Part shown: one piece after another, positions 28,666 to 40,924 of the stretch
Layout of the letters: the number at the start of each line of letters is the position of its first letter
Numbering within the stretch: the first letter of the stretch is position 1
Source of the DNA: Phaeosaccion multiseriatum
Lineage: Eukaryota > Ochrophyta, other classes
Assembly (NCBI GenBank): GCA_965112735.1
Contig: OZ218961.1
Location: 1,736,001-1,800,000, forward strand
Direction: 5' to 3'
DNA length: 64,000 bases
Position numbers and translations under genes: made by a program
Notes under the pieces: model-generated
Databases searched by the model: none
Told to the model about the DNA's origin: nothing
The model's input: the letters and a program-made list of their open reading frames with translations, nothing else

Positions 28666-29574
28666 TTAGTCTTGGCACTGGCAGGGTTTTCCGTTGGCGT
28701 GCACCCACTGCTTAGTCTCCTCGAAGGTTTCGGCGTCGATACTTTCAGTTGGAAGTAGCCCTCTGTCCCTGAGGACCTGTGGGCACGATCTTTCGTCCCA
28801 CGCACACTGCACTTCCTCTGACCGGAGCCATTTAAGCGTTGCCAGGCTCTTGGCACCCATGACTGCAAACTTACAGACATCCGCATTCCAGAGGCATAGG
28901 TGGCGGCCATTGGCGTGGAGGAGCTGCAGCACCCCAAGGTGTCCCATCCTCGCAGCGTAATACGAACCCTTACGCCACATTCCATTTCCATTCTCCTCTA
29001 GCAAGGCTCTCGTGCGAGGATGATGGAGCAGATACTCCACCACGGGAATGTGCCCCCCCTTCAGCGCACAGTTCAAATTGTGGGAGGTGAGTGGAGCATT
29101 CCCTTCGTCCGATAGCAGCCACTGCACCGTTTCAATATTCCCTCGATACAAAGCATATCCACACGTACTGCCATACCAGGGACACCTCTTCTTCGCGGGA
29201 AGATCTTCGGATCGCAGCCACTGAAGAATACTCAGGCCGTGCTGCTCGTTGAATAGCGTTCTACTACACACCCATTCATCCCAGGGGCATCCCTTTGCAT
29301 AAAGAGCCTTACACACGTCGACATCTCCGTGCATAGCAGCGACCTTGAAGACCTTCACAGTGAGCTCCAGGCCATGCCTTACTGCCCATTTCACGCGCTC
29401 TGCAGAGCTGACCACAGAGGACAGGTTTGTCTTCAAGGCTGGGTACACATTGCTGTAGTGCGTACACCACTCCTTACTCGTACCACCCACGAAGAGAAAA
29501 TGTGCCCCTCCCACGTACTCAAACACGACGCGGAGCAGCTCTATATTCGCCAAGGTCTTGTCCCTTTTGCTCAT
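28666..29574 (-). CDS. Ankyrin-repeat protein, EsV-1-199-like type
   Basis: Intronless, 302 aa. An F-box-like N-terminal stretch (NIELLRVVFEYVGGAHFLFV then TSKEWCTHY) is followed by divergent ankyrin repeats: AMHGDVDVCKALYAKGCPWD, a block ending ILQWLRSEDLP, YRGNIETVQWLLSDEG, LKGGHIPVVEYLLHH, ARMGHLGVLQLLHANG and AVMGAKSLATLKWLRSE. The 'GCPWDE' and 'LKWLR' idiom is typical of ankyrin families expanded in brown algae and other stramenopiles and in large DNA viruses of algae (the EsV-1-199 type). Being intronless among intron-rich neighbours fits an expanded, possibly virus-exchanged, gene family; that is inference. The function is presumably protein binding. Confidence 0.82.
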   Translation of the reverse strand: MSKRDKTLANIELLRVVFEYVGGAHFLFVGGTSKEWCTHYSNVYPALKTNLSSVVSSAERVKWAVRHGLELTVKVFKVAAMHGDVDVCKALYAKGCPWDEWVCSRTLFNEQHGLSILQWLRSEDLPAKKRCPWYGSTCGYALYRGNIETVQWLLSDEGNAPLTSHNLNCALKGGHIPVVEYLLHHPRTRALLEENGNGMWRKGSYYAARMGHLGVLQLLHANGRHLCLWNADVCKFAVMGAKSLATLKWLRSEEVQCAWDERSCPQVLRDRGLLPTESIDAETFEETKQWVHANGKPCQCQD

Positions 29575-29755
29575 AATTGTAGCCCCCTGCTGTTGCAGAA
29601 GTGTCCAAAGATACTACAAAAGATCAAAAGATGAAAGGAAAAAAACGTGGAGCACCAACACACGACCTCTTTGTCCCTTTGTCTTTATTGGGGGGGGGGC
29701 ACCATAGAAGATGCCGCTGCTGAGGTAGCCCCGTCACGGAGGACGGGCACGAAAA
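29575..29755. promoter_or_regulatory. 181-bp divergent region, ankyrin gene / GPHR
   Basis: Start codons are 181 bp apart on opposite strands. It holds a poly-G run (about 29690-29698) and no ORF. A shared promoter is inferred from position. Confidence 0.35.
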
Positions 29756-32055
29756 ATGGAGCAGCTCCTGCAGGAGCAGGTTCCACGGGAGCGTGAGCAT
29801 GACCTTGAGCACGCGGGAGGGGGGGTGTACGCTGTGAAGGACGCCCTTATGCTCCTCATACCACTCGTACTCTTCTACAAACTCGCCTGGTAGGTTGGTC
29901 GAAGGTCAGGATGGCAGAGGAGGCAGTGAAGGCAAGGAAGGAGGGCGAAGAGGGAAATAAGACAAGCAACCAACCGCCAGTCGGCCCATCCCCCCCCGAA
30001 CAGGTTTTACTTCAAGGAAGGCTTGTTTCCCCATCGCGACATCTTCGCCAGCCCTATGGGCTTTGGGGAGTCCGCCCATGCCATCCATCTGCACACGGCA
30101 GGGAGAGTGTTTTCAGCAAACATGGCGCTCTTCGCCTGTATCTTTGAGGTGAGGCAGTAGTCAGTAGGTAGCTCTGGTGAAACGGCAGGCAGTAGCTCCG
30201 TCCTTCCTCAGTCCTCCCTTCCCTTTGCTGTGCCTTTGACAAGTATACCCGCCCCCCCCCCCACCCCTCCCAACGTGTCCCATTAATCTTGTGGGGCAGC
30301 TCGTGATTGTGGAGATTGCAGGGCTCATGCACTCCGACACACGCTCTCTGGCGTGGAGGCTGTGCTTGGGAGCTTCGACTTTCAATCTCCACGCCGTCAC
30401 GCCAGCGCTGATCGTCTTCACAACGCTCGCCCAGACTGGCATCGCGCGGTGAGGTCTCTCTTCTGCCGTTTCACCCCGAACAGCCCTTCCCTTCAACCGG
30501 GAGGCGTAGACTGAACGCCCTGCCTCCTCCACTTGTTGCTGTTTCACCCATGCGTCTGGTCGGTCCTCAGGGGGGCGTCCATTGCCGTGACCGGTGTCCT
30601 CATGCTGGTGGGCGTGCTGGGGTTGTGGTGGGTGGATGAGTCGATTCGGCAAAGCACACAAACAGAGTGGCAAGAAATTGACCAGCATTTTCTTTGTCTG
30701 AGTGCTTCGCTGGCAAGGATAGGTGAGCACGAATCATCGTATATACACTTGTTTACGGTACTTCGGCGCGCTCTCGGCCTCTGACGGACAACATCAACAA
30801 CCGTCCCTGTGTGTGTGCGCGCGTATGTGCACAGGCGTCTTCGGTGTGATGCTGGTGGCAGTGACGAGTGGGTTTGGCGCCGTGAACTTCCCCTTCACCA
30901 CGCTCTCGTCAGCTTTCCACATGTCCCCTGCAGTCGGTGAGTAGCCCTTCCTTCCTGTCGAGGGAGCGAGTACTTTTTTACCCAACGCACTGCCCCACTC
31001 AGTGCTTTCTGGTCGGGTCCTTCGTAACCCCCCCCTCCCCTTCCTCTCCCTCCCTCCAGTCGCCGCCAAGGAGCAGCACCTGCACGGCACGCTGGTCCAG
31101 CTGGGCCTCAGGAAGAGAGATCTCATCACGCTCAGGCAGCAAGGGCCTGCCAACGGAGGCCGCAGCCGCAGATTCGGGTTGGGCAGTAACGGCGGCGGCC
31201 AAGGAGGGCTGTCGGAGCAGAGCCTGCAACTGCAAGTGGAGGCGCTGGAAGCTGTGGCCCAACAAGTGTTTGCGGAGATCCGCACGGCAAGACAGAGGCG
31301 ACCGGGGGGTCCCATGTCCACCCTGGCGGGTGTGGTGATGCTTGTCTTCTGCATTGTTAAGCTTGGCCTGGCCGCTCGCTCTCTGCTGGTCCAAGGCGGG
31401 CCCTCCAATGGCAGCGAGAGCCCAGGGAGAGACCCCGTAACGCGCTGGATGGGCTTCTTTGGGGTCGACGGCGTGTGGATCACCCAACTTGTCTCCTTCA
31501 TCTTCATCAGCGTGCTCGTCTTCAACACAGCACGCGGCTTCGTCCAGACCTCCATGCAGCTGAGCCGGGCCTCCACCCTGACCCTGGGCGCGTCTGTGTC
31601 TCCCTCGCTGCTGGCCCTCCTGCTTGTGGAGCTCATGGGCTCCTCGCTCACTGCCAGCGTGCTTCTGCTCCGCATCAATCTGCCCCACCGATTCCGCGTC
31701 GCCATCACCGGTGCCCTTGGCAACATTCGGTATGTGTATCTTCTCTCTCTCTCCTCGGAGGGCTAGAGATAGTCCTTGGCTGGAAAGGCACCCGACATTG
31801 TAAGGTATCAACATATCACCACATGCTCTTCCCCCGTCACATAGGTTCACCTTCTACCACCGATGGTTCGACTCCATCTTTCTGCTGTCCGGTGCCATCT
31901 CTGCCCTGGTGCTCTTCACGCAGCAAGCGCAGCAGCGGCACAATACCAGCATCAGCAGCAGCATCGACGATGGCAGCGTGGACGGCGGAGCTGCAGTAGC
32001 GAGAGGTGACCGCTTATCGGCTGCGCGGTCCTCTCGTCACGACCATGTGCACTGA
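29756..32055 (+). CDS. Golgi pH regulator (GPHR/GPR89/GTG family)
   Basis: Polytopic anion channel-type protein of Golgi/ER membranes; plant homologues are GTG1/2. Exons: 29756-29889, 30004-30148, 30300-30448, 30571-30722, 30835-30936, 31060-31729 and 31845-32055. Diagnostic text: ALMLLIPLVLFYKLAWFYFK at the start, RVFSANMALFACIFELVIVE in the second and third exons, RIGVFGVMLVAVTSGFGAVN at the family's RIGV..GFGAVN block, a cytosolic Arg/Gln-rich loop, then four more hydrophobic segments and a C-terminus RFTFYHRWFDSIFLLS. Length (about 520 aa) and topology suit the family. The last residues after FTQQAQQ are low complexity. Head-to-head with the ankyrin gene. Confidence 0.9.
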
Positions 32056-32306
32056 GCCCCAAGCGCCGCTTCTTGGCTCCATCTCGCCCTCAAAGGGCAC
32101 AGTGCGCGTGACACACCTCTTCGCCTGCGCGCTTCGCTTCGCCCTGGACATGCATGGCATGGCAGGAGCGAGCTCCACCGCAAGCGCCTCCCTTGGCTTT
32201 GCAGGCATCATGGAGGGGGAGGTGTTCGAATGCGGCGTCCCCCCTCCTCCACGACCAGGGCAAGAGACCACGCAAACCAACAATGGATGGATGGCAACTG
32301 ATGGCA

Positions 32307-33350
32307 TCACTTCTCCACCTGTGCCATAGCCTTCGTGACGATGGGCGTCCAGATGGAGAGGAACCTGTCCACGTCAATCTGCATGAGGGTGCCCACCCCG
32401 CCCCAGACCAGCCTGTCCGGCAGGCTGGCTACCGTGTCCTCGATGGTGCGCATCTTGTTGAAGCCCGCCATCTGGTAGAAGCACACGAGCTTCCTCTCCA
32501 TCTTCTCCGAATCTCGAATGGCCAACAGCTCGGCTCTGTGTGAGGCGAAACCAGACCGAGAAAGGGAGGCGCGTTGGTCAGACGGACGGACGGACACACG
32601 TGCATCAAAGGGTGAAGTGCACCTCACCTCTTGCAGCCCTTGTCGTACGCGATGCGCATGGCGTATGCGGTGAGAACCCCGCTGAGCTGAAAGATGCCGT
32701 TGCCGGTCAGCAGTGGCCCGCCGTCCTTTGCCGTCTGCAGCATCAATAACAGAGAGCATCGGCACAACAGAGAGCTTAGTGCTCGCTCGACTCGATCCCC
32801 CTTCTACTCTACTCCTACGGGCTGTTCTCTGTGTGTCTTCCTTCGCACTCACCCGTACACTGTCCAGCTGTAGCACGTTCCCACGAAAAATCCCTTCAAA
32901 GTATCCCAGTTCTCGGTCGTCGGTCAGTCGCCGGCAGCTCACCTACGGCACACACATCGAATCGACCGGCAAAGCACATCAATGCGTGCGCTAAATGATG
33001 TCTCGTGTTGCAGCCGGCTCTCCCTGCCCCAGACGAGAACGAACCTTTATAAAGGTCCCGAGAATCCCGGCCTCCTCCAGCCTGCAGCCGTTCCTCTCGC
33101 AGTACTGCTCGAGGTCCTTCAGAGTGTAGGGTTCAGAGGGTCTCGTCACCTCCCCCCCACTGTCCCCAGAAGACGCTGCTACCTCCAAAGTACCCACAGC
33201 TGGGCGCCTGTGGTGGAGGAGGTCGAAGTGCTGCAGGGCGGGACGCCCTGAGTCTCCTGCGGATGCCGGGCGCGCATGCACAGCCAGCGCGACAGGCCTG
33301 AAGCCCTCCGCTCCCCCGATTGCCAGGCACAGAAGGAAACCACTCTTCAT
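32307..33350 (-). CDS. Plastid-targeted GNAT-like protein of unknown substrate
   Basis: Exons on the minus strand: 33350-33045, 32942-32853, 32735-32628 and 32535-32307, about 243 aa. The leader has a hydrophobic core and Phe at the cleavage site (SGFLLCLAIGGAEGFRP), a heterokont plastid signal. The mature part includes DLEQYCERNGCRLEEAGILG, GTFIKVSCRRLTDDRELGYF, a strand around GNVLQLDSVR, then ALLTAYAMR-type text in frame as LSGVLTAYAMRIAYDKGCKR, AELLAIRDSEKMERKLVCFY and QMAGFNKMRTIE, ending LVWGGVGTLMQIDVDRFLS. The 'GC+RAELLAI.D....LV.FY...GF' pattern resembles plant and algal chloroplast proteins of the acyl-CoA N-acyltransferase superfamily. No acceptor can be named. Head-to-head with the E2 gene, 148 bp apart. 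Confidence 0.6.
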
Positions 33351-33498
33351 GCTCGCGCGTGGTGACAAGAGTGAAAAAAAAAAGGGGGAGTGTTGGTCCT
33401 CCAATCACCCACCCACAGTTGTCGATTTATTCAGCTCTTTCCCCTCTTTTTCCCTAGCTTCCTCCCCTCTGCGAGAGGCTAAAGAAGAGTTGCCGACG
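33351..33498. promoter_or_regulatory. 148-bp divergent region, GNAT-like / UBE2J
   Basis: Start codons of two opposite-strand genes are 148 bp apart. An A-run (33375-33384) lies inside. No ORF is supported. Confidence 0.35.
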
Positions 33499-34807
33499 AT
33501 GGGGCTGAAGAGGCGTATCCAGCAATGCTTGATGGGCGCCATGTGCTGCTCAGCGGCTGTTCGCTTCGCCAGCGCAAAGTACGTTCAGTGTGGGGGGTCC
33601 TCTTCCGCCCGTTCCGAGTGGAGCGATGCGCCCCTCGATCCTGACGACCTCTTCTATCTTGCTTCTTCTTCTCGCTTGCAGATCCCTGGCGGGCTACTCT
33701 CCCATACGAGCGCGCATAACCAAAGAGATGACGGACGCGGAGAAGGCGGGACTGCTCGGGCAACCCAAGCTCTCTCGAGTTCCCTCGGTCGCGGTAAGTA
33801 AGGCTGCTTCCTCAGATACTGCTATCGCGGTCCTCATCACCCCGACATCACAAGTGCTACTGCTCCCGCACCTGGTAGTGCAGCTACTGCCGCTCACAAG
33901 GTGTCCATGCCATTTCTCCTCGCCCCCGCTCTCAACTCACCCACAGGTGTCAAAAGGGGAGTCACCAGGAGCAGTAGACGGAGGGGCAGCAGCACAGAGT
34001 AGAAACAATAGCACTAGTCAAGGGAAGAGCAGCAGCAGTAACAGCAAGAGGGACACCGACGTTCGGTTATGGGTTAACCCTGCCAATATGTTGGAATGGC
34101 ACTACACGATATCAGGCCCCGTGGGCACCCCCTTCGAAGGCGGGCTGTACCACGGGCGCATCATGCTCCCCCCCAACTACCCCAACGCGCCCCCTTCCAT
34201 CGTAATGTTCACTCCGAGTGGGCGCTTTGCACCCAACAAGCGCATTTGCCTCAGCGCCAGTGAGTTCCACCCTGAATCCTGGACGCCGGGGTGGACGATT
34301 CAGATGCTGGCGAGGGCCCTCATCCCCCACATGCACACGGAGGCGGCTCTGGAGATTGGCAGCCTCAGCACCACTCCGACGGAGAAGAAGTATCTGGCAG
34401 CGAGGAGTCGCTCCTATCGCTGCAAGGCCCCGTGGTGCAGCTGCGTACACGCCGCCTTCGACAGCACGGACTGGCCGGCTCCGCCTCTCTCCGTGGACGA
34501 CCCTTCCTTCGCAAAGTTGCGCCAACGCCACCTCTCTTCCAAGGCGGGCAGGGTGAAGCGGCGGGGCGGGAATGGCAAGGCCAGCGGCAAGAAGGGCGGG
34601 AGAGGCAAGGGGGCAAGCGAGACGCAGCAGCGGCAGACTGAGCAGATGCAGCAGCGGCGAGGCGGAGGGGCGATTAAGGCCGTGGCGATGCTGGAGAAGG
34701 CTGTAGCGGCATCGTCGTGGGCTCGACTGGTGCTGCTGGGGCTTGCCGTGGTTATTGCCTTGAACATGATGAGCGCAAGTCTCGCACAAGTCCTGCGCCC
34801 CGTGTAA
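33499..34807 (+). CDS. UBE2J (Ubc6)-type ubiquitin-conjugating enzyme
   Basis: E2 enzyme of the ERAD-linked UBE2J class. Exons: 33499-33578, 33682-33794 and 33947-34807, about 350 aa. The UBC fold is read from MLEWHYTISGPVGTPFEGGL, YHGRIMLPPNYPNAPPSIVM, FTPSGRFAPNKRICLSASEF and HPESWTPGWTIQMLARALI; the catalytic Cys is in KRICLS. The TPxGRF stretch in place of the canonical HPN is the UBE2J hallmark. A basic Gly/Gln-rich linker leads to a C-terminal membrane anchor (WARLVLLGLAVVIALNM). Unusually, the N-terminus (QQCLMGAMCCSAAVRFASA) looks like a signal peptide, unexpected for a tail-anchored cytosol-facing E2. A periplastidial (SELMA) role is one possible reading. The start at 33499 is the first ATG that keeps frame with exon 2. 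Confidence 0.85.
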
Positions 34808-35105
34808 GAAGGCACACTTAACCCATGTATGTCCCAATCAATGTATATACAATTTTTTATTTGCCTCTGCCTTCCCGTGCTTTCCCTCGGGCGTTTTGTC
34901 TCCCCCGTCAGTCTCCAGAGGAGTGTGCCACTCGGCCGCTTCCTCTCCAGCCCTCCCCGCTGCTCCAAAGGCCCCTTCGCCGAAGAGGCGCGCGGGGGGG
35001 GGGGGGTTGTTTCGTCTCCGCCTTCTAGACAGGGGAGAGCAGCACCGCGCCTCACCTCCACCTCTCGTGAAAACACCGAGAGCTTGGCGTGTGAGAGCGA
35101 CGCTT
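34808..35105. other. Convergent 3' region UBE2J / DNAJC21
   Basis: About 300 bp; AT-rich near 34825-34862, with a poly-G run (34987-34996). No gene supported. Confidence 0.45.
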
Positions 35106-38034
35106 TCACCCCGTCAACTTGGCGTGCCCAGTCTCCTTGAGGTGTGCAAACAGCTTGGAGCGGCTCCCGAAGCTCTGGCTACACACGCGGCATCTGTTCA
35201 GGGTAGCGCCTTCTCCGGACGCCCCTGACGCTGCTGCCGTTCTCCCGGCGGCTCTGTTTGCACGAGATTTGCGTCGATTTTGCTCTTTCCGACCCTTCTT
35301 TGGCTTCCCACCACCCCCTTCCGCTTTTCCATCAGCACAGCTCTTGGCGTCTACTCCCAATGTGTCCGCCTTCGCAGCCTTGGGACCTTGCTCGCTCTCA
35401 GCAGTAGCGCCTTTCCCACCCCCCTCCTCCTCGCCCTCTTCCCCTTCCTCCTCCTCGTCGTCGTCCTCGTCCTCTTCCTCTTCCTCGTCCTCCTCATCAC
35501 TCTCGCTATCCCTTGCAAGTGCCTTTTGATCAGCTTCTTTTCGCCGCCCATGGGATACGAGGCGAGAGAGGTCGAACTCGTCCTCTGAACTACTACTACT
35601 GCTGTCCTCGCCGCTGTCACCCTCCCCCCCGCCCTCCTCCTTCACTTGCTGCTGTTGTTTCCGCCGAGCGTTTCCCTGGCCACTCCCTGATTTCGCTAAC
35701 TTTAAAATATCCACTTCCTCATCACCACTTTCTTCTTCCTCTTCCGTCTCCTCCTGCTCCTCCTCATCCTCTGCCTCGTCCAGATGCAAGCCCAGCTCCA
35801 TCTCAGCTATGATAGGATCGACGTACAAGTCATCATCGGAGGCAGTATCACCGCCCCCGTCTTCCTCCCCATCTTCATCTTCCTCTTCGTCGCTGCTGCT
35901 GCTGCTGCTGCACTCCTCCTCCTCCCGCGCAGCCCTCGCCTCCGCCGCTCTGGCTTCTGCCTGTGCCTCCTGCAGCATCTGCCGATCGAGCTTCTCCAGC
36001 AATTTCTTGTGTTGCTTGCTGTTCTCATGATTGGCCATGGCCTTGTCACTCTTGAAGTCCTTCTTGCATAGCGCACATCGGTACACGACGTTGTTGTCTT
36101 TGCGTGCTTTGCATCCTCGCTTCTTGCCTTCATCCTCCTCGTCTTCGTCCGCCAGTCTGTACACGTGCCCTGCCAAAGCTGGAGGGATAGGCAGAGGTAA
36201 ACAGCAGCAGAGTCGGCAAGGTGGGATGGATGAGGGGGACAACAACTGACAGTGGACTGTGAGGAGGATAGGGCGAGTTCGTGCGGGATATATGGACGGA
36301 TGGACGAACGGACTGACCTTCCTCCTCTTCTCTCTCCATCTCCCTGGCTCTCTGCTCTTGCCATTCTGCCTTGGACTGCTTCATCTTTGCGGCCTTCTCT
36401 TTCTCTCGCCCCTTCTGGGCCTTCTCCTTCTCCTCCCTGAGATAGATGTTGGAGACCGTACGTACGTGCCCAGGCAACCGACGAAGCATATGGGAGGAGG
36501 GGAGAGTGGGGTACGTGAGACACTCAGGAACCCAAATCAGCTTACTCACAAGGAGCGGACTTACCTCTCGGCCTTCACCTTTAATCGCTCCTTCACCACT
36601 CTGACGTCTCGCCGCCTGAATGAAGGTGAAGAACACGAGTCGTCGAAGCGAACAGAACAGGGAAGGGGGCAGGAGGAGGGACGTTTTGTTTCTGGTCTTG
36701 TCCAGAAGGGATGCACTCAGCCCACTGGCGGCAACCAATCCAAGCGCCTTGGCTCCCACCAGCCCCACAGTGGGTAAATTTAGCATTGGACCCCCCTCAA
36801 AGGCTCACGTACCTGCAGAAGGCCACAAGGGCCCTTATCTCGTCCTGATACTTCTTCTTGGCGGCTCTGCGGGCCTTGTTGTTCTCAGCCTCCATCAGCC
36901 GCCGCACCCGGCGATTGGGGGCCTGAGAAGGAGGACAGAGGAGGATGCACAAGTCACCAAAACCATCGGAAAGAACTTCCATCGAGGATGAATATTCACC
37001 AAAACTCCACGTTTGTTTACGCCAGCGCATTCCTCACCACACTACACTCGAGTGTGTCAGTCAGTCAGTGCAACCTCCCTCCTACCTCGTTGTAGTTGTA
37101 CTCATCTTCCCACGAGAAGGACAGGTCGCTAACAAAGTGCAGCCAGTAGTTGTAGAAGGCAGACACTTCCGCGTACGGCGAGGTGCTGCCGCCAAAGCGA
37201 GGAGGATGCTTGCCCCCACCTCCCCCCTCCTCCTCCTCCTCCTTTTCGTAAATCTCATCAAAGGCCCTATATACGTACACGGGGAGCCGCCGGGGAAGGG
37301 GGGAAGGTCATAGAGTCAGCAGCAGCAGCAGGAGGCCCGTAAGCGCATAGGGTGGACACCCTCAAACCACAAGCCCCCCCTCTCATCTCGCTCCACCCAC
37401 ATCGTACCTTGAGAAAACAGCATAGAAGCCCCCATCATCGTCCCCAAAGCCGCTGTACACGCCTGGATTGAAGTACTTGAACAGATCGGGAACTTGGCCC
37501 CCTCCTCCTCCCTCTCCCTCTTTCGAGCCTCCCTGGGGCCCGCTCTCCCCCCGCAGGATGGCGTCTCGGTGATCGTCGTACCACTTCCTCTCGTTGGCGT
37601 CTGACAGGACAGAGTACGCGTGCTGAATCTCCTGGAACCTAATCTTGGCCTCTTCGTCGTTTCCAACCTGTGTGTGCATGGGGTAGACTCAGGTGCATGA
37701 GAGAAGGGATCGAGGAGATGAGGAGGCACAAAGAATTACACCTTTGTGTTTGCTTACATTCTTGTCGGGGTGCCACTTCAAGGCGCTCTTCCTGTAAGCC
37801 TTTTTTAGTTCAGTATCCGACGCGCTCCGCTCCACGCCCAGCGTCTCATAGAGGCCTGTGGACGAAAAGAGAGAGAGAGCTGATGAGACTCGACCCCCCG
37901 TGTATTTTAGGTGATTGTTCTGCAACCGGCCGTTCCGCGACCAGTCAACGCGGGAAGTACAGTACGCAGCTTCATCACTTACACGTCTTCGGGGTGTGCA
38001 CAGACCCCATCAGCCAGAGAGATAGAGATGCCAT
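35106..38034 (-). CDS. DNAJC21: DNAJC21/JJJ1-like J-protein with C2H2 fingers
   Basis: Hsp70 co-chaperone acting in cytosolic maturation of the 60S ribosomal subunit (JJJ1 in yeast). Exons on the minus strand: 38034-37983, 37855-37758, 37667-37408, 37266-37086, 36923-36813, 36615-36565, 36436-36318 and 36178-35106. The J domain spans exons 1-3 ([23 protein letters not shown] in KWHPDKN). Then come [20 protein letters not shown] and [20 protein letters not shown], both family-typical, a charged helical region, a zinc finger [20 protein letters not shown], a long Asp/Glu/Ser-rich stretch, and a last zinc finger [20 protein letters not shown]. The ATG at 38034 gives the phase needed to reach the J domain; the overlapping ATG at about 38045 does not. 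Acidic repeats are coded by GAG/GAA/GAC runs. Head-to-head with the HIG1 gene. Confidence 0.92.
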
Positions 38035-38320
38035 GAGAAGGGCGATCCATCCTTGACTTACTACAGTTTCATGACTTACCCGCAATCACCCGCTGACTCT
38101 TTTTCTCTCTCCCCTTCGCGTAATAAAGCGATTGTGAGTCCAAAGTACAGTATCTACACTTCCCTGCTAAGCATAGTCTGCTGTTACACGACATCCATCC
38201 AAGCCAAGCCCAGGGTGAGAGAAGAGAGAGAGAGATACAGAGAGAGAGAGAGGCAGTGCGGTGGTTCCGCCCCTCCTTCCTTACTGTTTGTTCTCTTTGT
38301 CCCAGCAGCAGAGCGTCACC

Positions 38321-40021
<1,701 letters not shown>

Positions 40022-40924
40022 TAGCTGTGTGGCGTGTTGTCGGGCGGGCAAGCAGCAGGCACTTGAGCACTGGACGAGGACAGCAGACGAGTGTTTGGAT
40101 GACTCGCTGAATGTATATATATTTTGCGTGTATGGCCTGCGTTACTGTTGGCTGAAATTTTAATGCGTAGCGACCCCCAAATATATCCAGCAGTGCGGTC
40201 GACCCCTGACGTGATTCTGAGGGCGTGGTTCGTGATTCTGGCGGCCACTGGAGGCGTATTCGTGATTTCGTGCACCGCTACAGCTAAGCTACAGGCGTGA
40301 TTCGTGATTCTGGGTGGTGCGCCTTAGAAATAGGGCAATGAATGACGTCATAGTGCATAGTAATACGTCAGGGAAACATGATTCGATTCTGGCGGCCGCC
40401 GGAGGCATGATTCGTGATTCTGTGCACCGCTACAGGCGTGATTCGTGTTTCTCGCCCTCACAATCGCGTCAGGGGTCGAGGAGGAGCAGTAGGATTTTCC
40501 TTTCAGCCTCCCCCTGCGACCCATCAGTCGCTCTCTCGACCCCACACTCCACGCTCTCCTTCTTGGTGCACTCTGCACTTCTCCTGGCTTCTCAGGCTGG
40601 GAGAAAACAAAATTAAAAAGGGGGGGGGGGGCTCGCTACTGTCCTGCTGGCTTCTGAAGCCGCAGGCCCAGCCCCTGGCTTCTGCTTCTTATCGGGGGCC
40701 AGAGAAACCTCGCCTGGAACCTGGAACCCCCTCTTTCTACATCTCTCCTCTTTCGTTTTCGACTCCTTTTGCGACCCTGAACGGATTTTTTCCCGCTCTT
40801 CAAGTTCTTTTACTTTTACCAATGAATTATTAGTACCCCTTGGAAATGGGATTGAAGAGGAAGTTAGAGATACCGCCCGGCGATATATATATCCGCATTT
40901 ACTCCACGGAAGAAAGGCCTTACG
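40022..40924. other. Intergenic region with MITE-like element and AT-rich promoter
   Basis: About 900 bp. It includes the inverted-repeat element (40199-40479), a poly-G run (40621-40630) and a TATATATAT stretch at 40882-40890, about 35 bp before the next ATG, which could be a TATA element. No gene is supported. Confidence 0.55.
40199..40479. mobile_element. MITE-like element with 26-bp terminal inverted repeats
   Basis: Left end 40200-40225 and right end 40453-40478 match as inverted repeats at 24 of 26 bases, beginning TCGACCCCTGACG. The interior is built of degenerate copies of a GCGTGATTCGTGATTCTG-type unit alternating with GGCGGCC-type text and GTGCACCGCTACAG. It has no coding capacity. 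A target-site duplication is not clear. A second element with the same first 11 bases of terminus lies at 58390-58478. Confidence 0.7.

Noticed and set aside
35119-35529. + strand ORF with hydrophobic and Ser-rich text
   Set aside because: Antisense of the DNAJC21 acidic region; no start context or splice partners.
38045-38047. Earlier ATG for DNAJC21 (MDRPSHG frame)
   Set aside because: It does not give phase 1 at the donor needed to enter the J-domain exon; the ATG at 38034 does.
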